A stretch of 64,000 nucleotides of DNA from Natranaeroarchaeum sp042663585 (GTDB lineage: Archaea > Halobacteriota > Halobacteria > Halobacteriales > Natronoarchaeaceae). Made by a program: the position numbers and the translations under genes. This document shows positions 25,735 to 35,125 of this stretch, piece by piece. Positions within the stretch are counted from its first letter, which is position 1, and every line of letters starts with the position of its first letter. The notes under the pieces are model-generated. The model was not told where the DNA came from and searched no databases. It saw only the letters and a list, made by a program, of their open reading frames with translations. The stretch covers positions 124,001 to 188,000 of the forward strand of contig NZ_JBHTAN010000001.1 of NCBI RefSeq assembly GCF_042663585.1, given 5' to 3'.

Positions 25735-26439
25735 ATGGCCCGTACCGCTGTCATCGCCGGCGTCGGCCCTGGGCTTGGAGAATCGATCGCGCGACGGTTC
25801 GCCTCCGAGGGACTGGCAGTCGGCCTACTCGGCCGGAGTACAGACTATCTCGAATCGCTGGCAACCGAGTTACAGGGGGCAGCAGGCGACGCTATCGCCG
25901 TTCACTGTGATCTGGCCCAGCCAAGTGATATCGAGCAAGCATTCACCGAATGTCGGGAGGCGTTCGGCCCCGTCGACGTCCTCGTTAATCACGCCAGTTC
26001 AGCCTCCTGGAAAGGGATTACCGACGTGTCCGACCGCGAGTTCCAGCGAGCGCTCGATGTCGGCCCTCGCGCAGCACTGCACTGCTCACAGGAAGCCGTC
26101 GCGGACATGCGGTCGACAGATGGGGACGGCACGATCGTTTTCACGGGGGCGACCACGTCAGTCCGAGGCCGGGAGAACGCCGTCGGTTTCTCGGCGGCAA
26201 AGTTCGCCTGTCGCGGAATGGCCGAGTCGATGGCCAGAGAACTCGGTCCGGAGGGCATTCACGTCGCTCATGTGGTCCTCGACGGCCAGATACTCCCCCC
26301 GGACGGCACCGGCACACGCGACGAGGAGGAGTTCCTCGACCCGGATGCCATCGCCGAGAGTTACTGGCATCTGGTCGAACAGGACCGCAGTGCGTGGACT
26401 CTCGAACTGGATCTACGCCCCCACGTCGAGGAGTTCTAG
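25735..26439 (+). CDS. short-chain dehydrogenase/reductase-like protein with altered active site
   Basis: I start at the ATG at 25735, 234 residues. The Rossmann motif is GVGPGLGESIARRFA rather than the classical TGxxxGIG, and NHAS replaces NNAG. The catalytic YxxxK has become FSAAK (VGFSAAKFACRGMAESMARELG), so the Tyr is missing while the Lys remains. This belongs to an SDR subgroup with the AKFAxRGxAxSxARELGPxGIHVAHV signature. It may be a reductase with another proton donor or a non-catalytic member. Confidence 0.82.
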   Translation: MARTAVIAGVGPGLGESIARRFASEGLAVGLLGRSTDYLESLATELQGAAGDAIAVHCDLAQPSDIEQAFTECREAFGPVDVLVNHASSASWKGITDVSDREFQRALDVGPRAALHCSQEAVADMRSTDGDGTIVFTGATTSVRGRENAVGFSAAKFACRGMAESMARELGPEGIHVAHVVLDGQILPPDGTGTRDEEEFLDPDAIAESYWHLVEQDRSAWTLELDLRPHVEEF

Positions 26440-26476
26440 TTCCCCGGGAGACGTGCTCCGCCTCGACGACTGGCTG

Positions 26477-27082
26477 TCAGCGCTGGACCTGTGGATACGA
26501 TTGGCTCTGGCCCGAACTGTTCCGGGCGATGATCTCGGCGATGGCGTTGCGGCGGTCGTCATCGTCGACCTCGGTTCGCTCCGCGTAGTGGAGAACCGTC
26601 AGATCGAGACACGCGTGCAGCAGTTCGTTTGCACCGAACCGGTAGCGATCACTGGACGAGCCACGGTCGACCGGGTCGTCCGTCCTGAGGTGGTGCTGGA
26701 CGAACAGCACGCCACCGGGAGCAAGCGCCTCCTTGATGTCCGGGAAGCGATCGATAGCCCTGTAGAAACTGATCGTGACGAGGTCGTACGTCGCTGGCTG
26801 GAACTCGTACCGCGTGGCATCGGCCTGGATCCAGTTGATCCGGTCCGCGATGCCGCGCTCACGGGCGTTTTCCCGGGCGATCTGCAGTCCTTCTTTCGAC
26901 TGATCGATCGCATCGACCCGATAGCCCTCCGACGCGAGGAAGACCGCGTTCCGACCGGTGCCTGTCGCGATATCGAGCGCTCGACCGTCCGGACAGCTAT
27001 CGAGATACCGACGTAGCGTCGGCGAGGGATCCGGATCCGTCGGATAGGATCCTTTCCGGAACCGCTCGTCCCAGGAGGTCAT
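26477..27082 (-). CDS. class I SAM-dependent methyltransferase (TehB-like)
   Basis: This 201-residue protein has motif I ALDIATGTGRNAVFLASEGYRVDAID, motif II region YDLVTISFYRAID, and motif III LAPGGVLFVQHHL. The N-terminus (SWDERFRKGSYP) is typical of TehB/thiopurine-type methyltransferases that act on small, often toxic substrates. The true substrate is unknown. It is convergent with the SDR gene, 37 bases apart. Confidence 0.85.
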   Translation of the reverse strand: MTSWDERFRKGSYPTDPDPSPTLRRYLDSCPDGRALDIATGTGRNAVFLASEGYRVDAIDQSKEGLQIARENARERGIADRINWIQADATRYEFQPATYDLVTISFYRAIDRFPDIKEALAPGGVLFVQHHLRTDDPVDRGSSSDRYRFGANELLHACLDLTVLHYAERTEVDDDDRRNAIAEIIARNSSGQSQSYPQVQR

Positions 27083-27455
27083 ACGATATCACGCCCGAGT
27101 CTATTCCTCGGCAACTCTCTGGCGGGAGCGTCTGCTACCGATCCGGAATCACCAACCCTGGATTCTGAGACCAGATCGACGCCCTTCCAGCAGTCCGAAT
27201 CGTCGACTTCGCCTGAAGCAGGCGCGTCGTGTGTTCGCAGGTCAGACATCGTATCGTCTGTGAGTGCCACGTATGATAACTCTCCCGTCGGTCGCCCTGT
27301 TTTTGCCAGTGGCATCTGATCGGCAAATACTCCTCATCTCGACGCCCTCGCTGTGAACAGTCGGTCAGACCACCGGAATTGGCGACACGAATCCCAATCC
27401 GAGATTCGACCCGCTCAGGAGGACATTATACCGCTGGACCGAGTAGGACTTCGAA
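27083..27455. other. 373-base gap with a promoter at its right end
   Basis: No gene that I can support. A leftward frame (27079-27315) has no recognisable domain and overlaps the methyltransferase start. At the right end CATTATAC (27424-27431) is a TATA-like box with leaderless spacing to the 55-residue zinc-ribbon gene at 27456. Confidence 0.45.
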
Positions 27456-27623
27456 ATGCCCGTCGAACTCGAATGCGAGTCCTGTGGACTCCGTCACACT
27501 ATGCGCGATCGCGTGTTCGATCGCGATGAAAAACGAATGGTGTGCCCCGAGTGTGGTGCGTACCCGTTTTCGGTCCATCGAATCGGCATTACGTGGCACC
27601 CGTCCTCAGACGGACAACCGTAG
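27456..27623 (+). CDS. 55-residue zinc-ribbon protein
   Basis: The frame encodes MPVELECESCGLRHTM, then RMVCPECGAYPFSVHRIG, ending SSDGQP. CESC and CPEC, 19 residues apart, form a zinc ribbon. A TATA-like CATTATAC 25-32 bases upstream supports transcription. It is the third small zinc-ribbon gene in about 7 kb, none long enough for ordinary gene callers to report readily. Function unknown. Confidence 0.7.
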   Translation: MPVELECESCGLRHTMRDRVFDRDEKRMVCPECGAYPFSVHRIGITWHPSSDGQP

Positions 27624-27761
27624 CACATGCCGGGTCGAATCTCTCGCTTGACCCCGTATTGGGTAGCCCCAAGGGGCCGGATCCGATAGAGGTGAGTTCT
27701 TTCCACGGGTAGTACGGCCAGTAGTCGATTCGAGGGCCTACTGCCCTGGGCAGATGCCGAT

Positions 27762-28496
27762 TCAGTCGGCGACGTGCTCTGCCTGCCTCGTCTTATCGAC
27801 GTCTAACGGATCTGTCGAGGACGTCGCAGTCACCAATCGTAGGAACTTCCCGGCGTTCGTGAGGAGCTTGTTTTCCGCCTTCCGGAGGTGTTCTTCGTAT
27901 GTCGACCGAGCGACGGCCGTCTGATCGGCCAGATCACGGAGCGACGTCTTCCGTGGTTGCTCGTAGTAGCCGCTTTCGAGCGCAAGTCGAAGCGCCGCCA
28001 TCTGCCGATCAGTTACCTCCTCGAACAACTGATCGACGGGCGCCAACATGCTGTGTGGGATCTGTTGTTCCGAAATAGCGATCTTCGAGAGCACTTCGAT
28101 GTCCCTGTCGTTCTCTAGATTCTGCAGGAGGGCTCGAACGTCGGCCTCGTCGAACGCGATGACCGTGTAGTGTTCCCAGCCCTGTCGATGGATCGTCGGT
28201 GGCTGATAGAGGCTGTTAAACTCCTCGAACCGTTCGATAATCGAGTCTTCTAGCGAGCAAAGACAGGACTGTGTGACGACGTGGAGACCTGACTCGTCGT
28301 TCGAGCGGTGGAGGATCGTCCCCAGTTCCTCGATCTCTGTGAGTAGTTCGTCGGGTGGGGATTCCGGCGCGGTGATCTCGATCACCTGACAGTCACTCAG
28401 ATACCACTCCCGGATCGTCAGGTCCGGGTACTGTTCCGAGATCTCTCGATACGGACATTCGTGTTTGACTCGGAACGAGGCCTCGTACAGGCTCAT
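27762..28496 (-). CDS. bat-type HTH transcription regulator
   Basis: This 244-residue protein starts at the ATG at 28496. The C-terminal bat HTH reads LFEEVTDRQMAALRLALESGYYEQPRKTSLRDLADQTAVARSTYEEHLRKAENKLL. The N-terminal two-thirds is a haloarchaeal sensor-like domain with CPYRE and CQVIE cysteines and a C-x-C pair in TQSCLCSLED. A TATA element at 28516-28527 (minus strand) gives a leaderless start. It is divergent from the rhodanese-metallo-beta-lactamase gene and probably controls it. Confidence 0.85.
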   Translation of the reverse strand: MSLYEASFRVKHECPYREISEQYPDLTIREWYLSDCQVIEITAPESPPDELLTEIEELGTILHRSNDESGLHVVTQSCLCSLEDSIIERFEEFNSLYQPPTIHRQGWEHYTVIAFDEADVRALLQNLENDRDIEVLSKIAISEQQIPHSMLAPVDQLFEEVTDRQMAALRLALESGYYEQPRKTSLRDLADQTAVARSTYEEHLRKAENKLLTNAGKFLRLVTATSSTDPLDVDKTRQAEHVAD

Positions 28497-28515
28497 ACGG
28501 GAGAAAAGGGGTTTG

Positions 28516-28527
28516 AAAATATTAAGG
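28516..28527 (-). promoter_or_regulatory. TATA element of the bat-type regulator gene
   Basis: CCTTAATATTTT on the minus strand, 20-31 bases before the ATG at 28496. The 89-base divergent spacer must also hold the promoter of the rightward gene at 28586. Confidence 0.5.
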
Positions 28528-28585
28528 GTACCGGTCATGTCCGGCAGGACCCATATCCTGATACCCCGTGTATAACTGAGCACTG

Positions 28586-29698
28586 ATGCCAGAGATCAAC
28601 CCCAATCGACTCAGCGAGCGTTTGCGAACAGACGGCGACGACGTAGTGGTCCTCGACGTTCGCCACGAAGCAGATTTCGACGAGTGGCACATTCCGGACA
28701 GCCGCAACATCGATGTCTACGACTCACTCACTGCCGACCCCGACTCGGCGAAGGACGCGCTGTCAGATCTCCCCCGAGACAGGGATATCGTCACCGTCTG
28801 TGCTGCGGGCGTTGTATCACAGACCGCGACGGACGTACTTCGGGAGATGGATTACAGTGCCATTACGCTCACTGACGGAATGAACGGCTGGAGTCGCGTC
28901 CACCGGCATGCAGACGTTCCAACCGAACTCGATGCCACGGTAGTGCAGGTCGCCCGGCCGGGCAAGGGCTGTCTCTCACACGTTCTCATCTCTGACGGAG
29001 CCGCCCTCGTCTTCGATCTGTCCCACTACCTCGACGAATACGAGGCGATCCTCGACGACCACGACGCCGAACTGATCGGTGTCTTGGACACGCACGCCCA
29101 TGCTGATCACGTCTCCGGGGCTACGGACCTCGCCAAGCGACACGGCGTTCCGTACTATCTCCATCCGAAAGACGCGCTTGCTATCGATGCGACCCCGATC
29201 GAGGACGGCCAGACCGTGACGGTCGGCGATCTGGAAATCGACGTAATCCATACGCCCGGACACAGCGAAGGGAGCGTCTCCTTCGATATCGACGGTGCGG
29301 CTCTGATCACTGGCGATACGCTCTTTCACGAGAGCGTGGGGCGCGTCGAACTCGGCGTCGAAGCCGGGATTGAGGATTCCGGCCTCGAAGAGAACGCCGG
29401 GACGCTGTACGAGAGCCTCCAGCGCTTGCTGGACCGGTCGGACGATACCGTCGTCTTGCCGGCACACGATCCCGGCTCCCCCGAACCGCCAGCGATGGCA
29501 ACGCTGGGCGAGGTGAGAGCGCAGAACGCTGATCTCGGACGTGACCGCGAGGAGTTCGTCGAGACGCTTGCTGCCGACGTTCCGGAGCATCCACCGAATT
29601 TCGAGCGTGTCAAGCGAACGAACGTCGGACAGGAATCAGTTCCTGCCGACGAACTGGCCGACCTGGAGATGGGTCCAAACAACTGCGCTGCCGAGTAA
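28586..29698 (+). CDS. rhodanese-metallo-beta-lactamase fusion (persulfide dioxygenase-like)
   Basis: This protein has 370 residues. Residues 1-105 are a rhodanese domain with active-site Cys in VTVCAAGVVSQT. Residues about 115-330 are a metallo-beta-lactamase fold with DTHAHADHVSG, HTPGHSEGS and GDTLFHESVGR. The MBL part resembles ETHE1-type persulfide dioxygenases, here with the rhodanese domain in front rather than behind. It probably handles sulfane sulfur. An MFS carrier gene follows after three bases and is probably cotranscribed. Confidence 0.9.
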   Translation: MPEINPNRLSERLRTDGDDVVVLDVRHEADFDEWHIPDSRNIDVYDSLTADPDSAKDALSDLPRDRDIVTVCAAGVVSQTATDVLREMDYSAITLTDGMNGWSRVHRHADVPTELDATVVQVARPGKGCLSHVLISDGAALVFDLSHYLDEYEAILDDHDAELIGVLDTHAHADHVSGATDLAKRHGVPYYLHPKDALAIDATPIEDGQTVTVGDLEIDVIHTPGHSEGSVSFDIDGAALITGDTLFHESVGRVELGVEAGIEDSGLEENAGTLYESLQRLLDRSDDTVVLPAHDPGSPEPPAMATLGEVRAQNADLGRDREEFVETLAADVPEHPPNFERVKRTNVGQESVPADELADLEMGPNNCAAE

Positions 29699-29701
29699 TC
29701 C

Positions 29702-30991
29702 ATGAGTACGACAACTGAGCTCAAACAGGGAATCCGCGAGCATCTCGGACAGTTCTCGCTCCACGTCCTGCTGGTTTTTGCCACCGGGCTGACGATCGGG
29801 TCCGAGCGCGCTGTTGTCCCCGTCCTCGGTCGAGACGTTCTCGGCGTCGAGTCACTGTTCGTTATCGGGTCCTTCGTCGTCTCGTTCGGGATCGTAAAAT
29901 CGATCCTCAACCTCTACGCAGGCAAATGGGGCGAGGAGTACGGCCGCAAGCCCGTCCTCGTACTCGGCTGGGCGACGGCACTACCGCTCCCGCTTATTCT
30001 GATCTTCGCGCCTAGCTGGGGCTGGATCACCGTCGGGAACATTCTGCTCGGCATCAATCAGGCGCTAACCTGGAGTATGGCGATCAACGCCAAGATCGAC
30101 CTCGCCGGACCTGACCAGCGCGGTCTCGCGGTCGGTATCGACGAGGCGTTCGGCTACAGCGGTGTCGCAGTCGGTGCCTGGATCACGGGCGTCATCGCCG
30201 GCCAGACCAGTCTCCGACCCGAACCGTTCTACTTCCTGGCTGCCGTGGTCGTGCTGGCGTTTCTCATCTCGATCTTCCTGATCAAGGAAACGCTCCAGTT
30301 CGCACAGGCAGAAGGTGACGACGACCATCAGGATGCGAACCTGCCGTTCATGGCCGTACTCAAGCGCGCGACCTACGGCGATCGGACGCTGTTCGCCGCG
30401 GCACAGGCCGGCCACATCGAGAACTTCGTCGACACGCTCTTCTGGATCGCTGTCCCGCTGTACCTGACCAGTCAAGGGCTCGGGATCGCGGCGGTCGGCG
30501 TCGTGGTCGGCGTCCACAGCGCGATGTACTTCCTGCAGATCGCAACTGGGGGACTCGCAGACCGCATCGGTCGTCGTCCCCCCGTTATCGTCGGGATGTT
30601 CCTGGCTGGAGGCGGCGTGCTCGGGATGGTGCTCGTCAAGGGCTACCTTCCGTGGGCCGTTCTGGCGGCGGCCTCCGGGCTAGGGATGGCGTTGCTGTAT
30701 CCCAACCTGATGACCGTGCCGAGCGATGCCGCCCACCCGACGTGGCGCTCCGCCGGCATGGGCGTCTACCGGATGTGGCGTGACTCGGGCTATGCAGTCG
30801 GCGCAGTCCTGATCGGCCTCGCGATGCAGTTCGTCACCATCGAGGCTGCGTTCTACATGACTGCAATCCTGATGTTCCTCTCGGGTGCTATCGTGTACAT
30901 CTGGATGGAAGAAACCCATCCCGACTTCGGCACGCACGAACCCCCGTCACCTGCACCGGAGCCACCGACGCAGGTGATGTCTGAGGACTGA
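29702..30991 (+). CDS. major facilitator superfamily transporter
   Basis: This 429-residue protein has about 12 hydrophobic helices and the MFS motif region GKWGEEYGRKPVLVLGWA between helices 2 and 3, repeated weakly as GGLADRIGRRPPVIVGMF in the second half. It starts three bases after the rhodanese-MBL gene, so it may export or import a sulfur compound or another substrate of that enzyme. The substrate cannot be read from sequence. Confidence 0.85.
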   Translation: MSTTTELKQGIREHLGQFSLHVLLVFATGLTIGSERAVVPVLGRDVLGVESLFVIGSFVVSFGIVKSILNLYAGKWGEEYGRKPVLVLGWATALPLPLILIFAPSWGWITVGNILLGINQALTWSMAINAKIDLAGPDQRGLAVGIDEAFGYSGVAVGAWITGVIAGQTSLRPEPFYFLAAVVVLAFLISIFLIKETLQFAQAEGDDDHQDANLPFMAVLKRATYGDRTLFAAAQAGHIENFVDTLFWIAVPLYLTSQGLGIAAVGVVVGVHSAMYFLQIATGGLADRIGRRPPVIVGMFLAGGGVLGMVLVKGYLPWAVLAAASGLGMALLYPNLMTVPSDAAHPTWRSAGMGVYRMWRDSGYAVGAVLIGLAMQFVTIEAAFYMTAILMFLSGAIVYIWMEETHPDFGTHEPPSPAPEPPTQVMSED

Positions 30992-31035
30992 TCTCTCTTC
31001 GCGGTAAGATCCAGAATCTGCGTCTCAGGCCACCA

Positions 31036-31731
31036 TCACGGTCTGCCAGCCACGGTGGGTTTCGTACGTACCAGCGACCGAAGCGCATCGCTCCCGCCCA
31101 ACGTGAGCGGTGTCCCGTGGCCCATACAGGCAACCTCGAAACCGGGTGCTCGTTCGACGAGTGATTTGATACTCTCGCGCACCTCGTCCGTGTCGTAGCT
31201 CATTACCCAGGGGGACGATTCCAACTCCCCATCCGATTCCGTGACCAGGTCGCCGAGGAACGCAACATCCCGCCGCTCGCTCACGTACGAGAAGTGCCCC
31301 GGCGTATGTCCGGGCGTGTGGTACGCGGTGAACGACCCGATCTGATCGCCGTCTTCGACGGTATAGATGTCCAGAGATGGCTCAGTCACGAGGAAGCCGA
31401 TAGCTCGCTGGAGAGCACCTTTGTGGTTGGTGAACGGTGGTGAGCGGTTTCCGGTCAGGACACCGCCATCGAACTCGCCCACGTAGACTGGCGCGTCGAG
31501 TGCAGGCTCCAGCGCGGCGAGCGTGCCGACGTGATCGAGATCGTAGTGGGTTACCAACACACGTTCGATATCGCTGACAGCGTACCCAACCTCGGCGATT
31601 CCCGTTCGGAGGGTGTCTTCGTCGAACGGTGTGCCGGCGTCGACGAGCGTCAAAACGTCGTCGTCGACCAGATAGGCGTTGACGCCACGAAGGTCGAACT
31701 GCCAGACTGACTCGGTTACTCTGGAGACCAT
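31036..31731 (-). CDS. metallo-beta-lactamase fold hydrolase
   Basis: This 231-residue protein starts at the ATG at 31731. Metal motifs: THYDLDHVG (HxxxDH with Tyr in place of the second His of HxHxDH), HTPGHTPGH, GDLVT and MGHGTPL. The HYDLDH variant is frequent in haloarchaeal MBL hydrolases. Glyoxalase II-like or lactonase activity is possible. It is convergent with the MFS gene; a frame to 31929 adds 66 residues through the promoter and is not used. Confidence 0.82.
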   Translation of the reverse strand: MVSRVTESVWQFDLRGVNAYLVDDDVLTLVDAGTPFDEDTLRTGIAEVGYAVSDIERVLVTHYDLDHVGTLAALEPALDAPVYVGEFDGGVLTGNRSPPFTNHKGALQRAIGFLVTEPSLDIYTVEDGDQIGSFTAYHTPGHTPGHFSYVSERRDVAFLGDLVTESDGELESSPWVMSYDTDEVRESIKSLVERAPGFEVACMGHGTPLTLGGSDALRSLVRTKPTVAGRP

Positions 31732-31904
31732 ATTACTATAGTGTACACAGTGTGACAAAGTATATCTTAGGTAAATACTCCGCTGTGGGACGAATTCGGC
31801 AATGTGTTCCTGAGTGATTGGGAACGTGAGCAAGATGTGACTATGGCGATTCACGCCGCAGTAGCGGAAGCCAACACAGTCGACGCCGATACTCCGATTC
31901 CATG

Positions 31905-32966
31905 TTACTCGAATTCCAATTTTGCCCACTCCATCCCGGTCGGATCCTCGGGCGGCTCGAGCGGGCTCGATGGCAGGTCCCCTCTGAGCACCGGTTTGTT
32001 ATATGCTCGCGGGGCGACATCGTTCGGTCCGCCGGGGGAGAACAGTGACGCGAGCAGTTGGATATGCCCACGCCCGACACAGAGTTCACACTGGCCCTCC
32101 CCGTAGATACTGATGTCCTGGTTCTCACAGTACTCGATCGTATCGAGGAGTGACCGGACGGTCCCGAACCGCGATGGGGCAATCGAACACCACCGCGGTT
32201 CGAACGGCACGTCACGAAGGTCGGCCACGCTCCTGATCGGCGCGCCCCACGAGAGGCGATCCGCATTCGCCGCAAGCAGGTCGCGAACGGCGTCGGAGAC
32301 GGCAGGGTCTGCCACGACGGCGTCGGGGAACGTCTCGAAGACCCGTTGATAGAGCGTGGAATCCGGGGGGCGGCCGTCGTCGGACCCCTCGGGCTGGCCG
32401 TTCAGGTCGAGGACACGGACCGCATCGGTCTCCGCGAGCGTCGCAAACGTCTCTGCAGTCCACGCGTCGGTCGGTTCGAGTGCGAACTCGCAGCCGGGGT
32501 TGCCCGCGAGTATCTCTTCGACTCGAGTGGTATCACCCTCCGGGACCGGTGGGCTGGCGACGAATCGAACCGATGGTCGCTCCCGGTCGAGGCGAGCAGC
32601 CAGAGTCGTGTCGTTTTGCTTGAGTGCGAGGTCGAGTGCAGCACTCTCGACCGCCCAGCGCCGATAGGTCCGCGAGATTTCCTGCTCGGGGGGCTTCGTC
32701 GGGAAGAGGTCGACGTCTTCGAGCGACCGCGAGAACCCTTCGAGCGTATACTCGCCTTCGAAGTCGAACACCGGCGGCTCGGGCAACGCCTCGTGATCCA
32801 CCGGGTCGTGCGTGACGTCTTCGCCGGCGCCGAACTCGTCGTCTGCCAGCAGGACAAACGTGGAGGTGACACGAGTCGCATCGCCCGCCATCTCTCGACG
32901 GCGGCTGGTCCGATCCGTGCCCGACACTCTCAACGGGAGGTCCGCAACGCGATTGTATAACGTCAT
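31905..32966 (-). CDS. enolase-superfamily-like protein
   Basis: This 353-residue protein has a capping-domain-like N-terminus with RTYRRWAVESAALDLALKQ and a barrel-like C-terminal part with PSRFGTVRSLLDTIEYCENQ and QCELCVGRGHIQLLASLF, which I recognise from haloarchaeal enolase-like proteins related to mandelate racemase/o-succinylbenzoate synthase. The metal-binding acidic residues and catalytic Lys of active enolases are not obvious, so it may be catalytically altered. Monocistronic. Confidence 0.65.
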   Translation of the reverse strand: MTLYNRVADLPLRVSGTDRTSRRREMAGDATRVTSTFVLLADDEFGAGEDVTHDPVDHEALPEPPVFDFEGEYTLEGFSRSLEDVDLFPTKPPEQEISRTYRRWAVESAALDLALKQNDTTLAARLDRERPSVRFVASPPVPEGDTTRVEEILAGNPGCEFALEPTDAWTAETFATLAETDAVRVLDLNGQPEGSDDGRPPDSTLYQRVFETFPDAVVADPAVSDAVRDLLAANADRLSWGAPIRSVADLRDVPFEPRWCSIAPSRFGTVRSLLDTIEYCENQDISIYGEGQCELCVGRGHIQLLASLFSPGGPNDVAPRAYNKPVLRGDLPSSPLEPPEDPTGMEWAKLEFE

Positions 32967-33166
32967 CTCGCGGGCCCGTAAGTGTACGCGAGCGGCGACC
33001 CAGTTCCGGTGCCGGTACTACGGTAGAACACACTCGTGAACGAACACGACCAGTAGCCGTGGTGGGCCTGTAGTTCCATTGCATAGAGTATAGTGTGGTA
33101 TTCACAAAACTATTGGGTTCCGCTCGGCAATCGGTATCCGGGCGGATTACCCCCCGCACCCTCAAG

Positions 33167-34408
33167 TCAAAAGGAAATGAATAACAGGCCACTCAGGACC
33201 ACGACACCCAGCACGACAGAGACGAGCCTCCCCAACATGTAGGTGCCGAGAATCCACGCCAGAATGGCTTTGAGGAACGTATTCGCGACCGCGGCGATGA
33301 CGATTCCCGTCGTGGCGACCTCTGTGGAAACAGTGCCTTCCGCTGCGAGTTGGCTCAGCGTTATCGTCATCGCATCGACGTCGGCAAGACCGGAGAAGAA
33401 CGCGGTCGCGTATATTCCCGACGAGCCGAACCACTCGTTAGCGGATTCTGAGACGAGCAACACGACCGCGAAGATGACCCCGAAGAGGAGGGCTGGCCGG
33501 AGGCGAAACGGGTTGCTGAGCTCTTCGGCTTCGACCGTCTCGTCGGACGCAGTTAGCCAGTACAACCCGCCGGCAGCGACTGCTCCGACTACGGTCATCG
33601 CTCCTAATGGTACTGCCACACTCGGGAGCAACTCGGGGTTGACGACCGCGATTTCGATGAGCGCTCGCGGGAACATCACGATGGAGGCGGTGACGACCGC
33701 GAAGGCACAGACGTGATAGAGCATCGCGCTCTGAGTCGTTTTCTCCGCCATCGAAACCGTCGTCGCGGTGGAGGAGACGAACCCCCCGACGATTCCAGTG
33801 ATCGCAATACCTCGCTCGGGACCGAGCGCCTGACCGAGCACGTAGGCCACGAATCCAAGGCCGGTGACGAACACGACCATCAACCAGACGAACCTCGGAT
33901 TGAGTCCGTAGAGGAGATCGACCGACCGATCCGGCAGGGCAGGGAGGACAACGAGGACCACGAGAATGAACTTTGCCGATGCCCGTCGTTCGCTTGCTTC
34001 GATCTGATCGGCGAACTCGTGGACGGGATCTTTCACCGAGAGCAACACCGTGACAAGCCCACCGATGATGATCGCGACGACCGCTCCTCGGTTCGAGTGC
34101 ATCGTCATCGCTCCGAGGACGACTGTGATGAGGGCCGCCACGAGCGTCGTCAGGCCGATGTCGCCTTCGTACCAGACTTTCCCGACGTACGCAATGGTAA
34201 GCGGCACGGCGAGTGTTCCCACAACGAGCGGAAGCATGCCCGGAAAGAACGCCTGAACGAGAGCCCCATAGAGTGCGATGAGCGGGAACGTCCTGCTCCC
34301 GGCGAACGATCCGCCCGACTCGCTTTGCTCTCGCTCCAGACCGATGAGTGCGCCGAGGCCACCCGCGAGAAGGAGATGGATGATAATTTCGGCGAGTGGA
34401 GTAGTCAT
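33167..34408 (-). CDS. MgtC/SapB-family membrane protein with DUF4010
   Basis: This 413-residue integral membrane protein has an N-terminal MgtC-like unit (HLLLAGGLGALIGLEREQ...SRTFPLIALYGAL) and a C-terminal DUF4010 part (GIVGGFVSSTATTVSMAEKT; GLADVDAMTITLSQLA). About 12-13 helices. MgtC homologues are linked to magnesium limitation and phosphate or membrane potential control. The start is the ATG at 34408; a frame to 34435 adds nine residues. Confidence 0.85.
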   Translation of the reverse strand: MTTPLAEIIIHLLLAGGLGALIGLEREQSESGGSFAGSRTFPLIALYGALVQAFFPGMLPLVVGTLAVPLTIAYVGKVWYEGDIGLTTLVAALITVVLGAMTMHSNRGAVVAIIIGGLVTVLLSVKDPVHEFADQIEASERRASAKFILVVLVVLPALPDRSVDLLYGLNPRFVWLMVVFVTGLGFVAYVLGQALGPERGIAITGIVGGFVSSTATTVSMAEKTTQSAMLYHVCAFAVVTASIVMFPRALIEIAVVNPELLPSVAVPLGAMTVVGAVAAGGLYWLTASDETVEAEELSNPFRLRPALLFGVIFAVVLLVSESANEWFGSSGIYATAFFSGLADVDAMTITLSQLAAEGTVSTEVATTGIVIAAVANTFLKAILAWILGTYMLGRLVSVVLGVVVLSGLLFISF

Positions 34409-34612
34409 AGGATCGATCATTATGTAATGTATCAATCCAGTGGGTTATCAAACAATAGTACGGGCGCATTGCGTGCGCTGATTCGTTTAATTCTGGCTAG
34501 CGTAGGCCCCGATCTTACGAGGGGCAGCTACCGCCTCGATTCGTAGCTCTCTCCAAGGGATCCGGCGGAACAATTACTGATACAAATGGTGGACAGAGAG
34601 AACATGAATCGA

Positions 34613-35125
34613 TCAGTGCCGCCAAAAATTACCCTGTCTGATGCTTCCTCGTCGACGAGCCGTTATTTCACGTCGGAACTCGACGCACGGGAGAGCAGAA
34701 TACACTGCGACACCACCGAAAAGGAGAGCGAGGATGGTCAGGACGGCCACACCGGGGACGACTCCATTCAGGGCACCATCAAACCACGTAACCTCGATGA
34801 CGGTCATCACGTCCTGATCGACCATGAGCGAGCGTGTCGCATCGACGCCGTAGGTAACGGGGTTGAACCGGGCGAACGTCTGAATCCAATCTGGAAGTGC
34901 CTCGAGAGGGAGGAACGCACTCGAGAGAAACAGTAGCGGGAACTGCAGCAGGTTTGCACCGATGATCGTCGATTCCTGATCCCTCGTGAGAATCGCCAGT
35001 GCGTTCGAGAACGCGACGAACCAGAGCGAAAACAGAACGCCGATGGCGATGATGCCGACGACACCAACGAAACCAGTGAGAATCTCTGCGCCAAGCAGGA
35101 CGCCAAGGCCGACGATAATCTCCAC
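34613..35125 (-). pseudogene. C-terminal half of an ABC-2 transporter permease
   Basis: The frame encodes about 170 residues with four to five helices and the ABC-2 signature region LLQFPLLFLSSAFLPLEALPDWIQTFARFNPVTYGVDATRS, typical of the C-terminal half of multidrug-type permeases of 250-280 residues. The N-terminal half and the partner ATPase are missing. The following bases (35126-35200) do not continue it. I read it as a truncated relic. Confidence 0.75.

Noticed and set aside
27079..27315. 78-codon minus-strand frame before the methyltransferase
   Set aside because: No recognisable domain and no promoter; overlaps the methyltransferase start by four bases, which alone is weak support.
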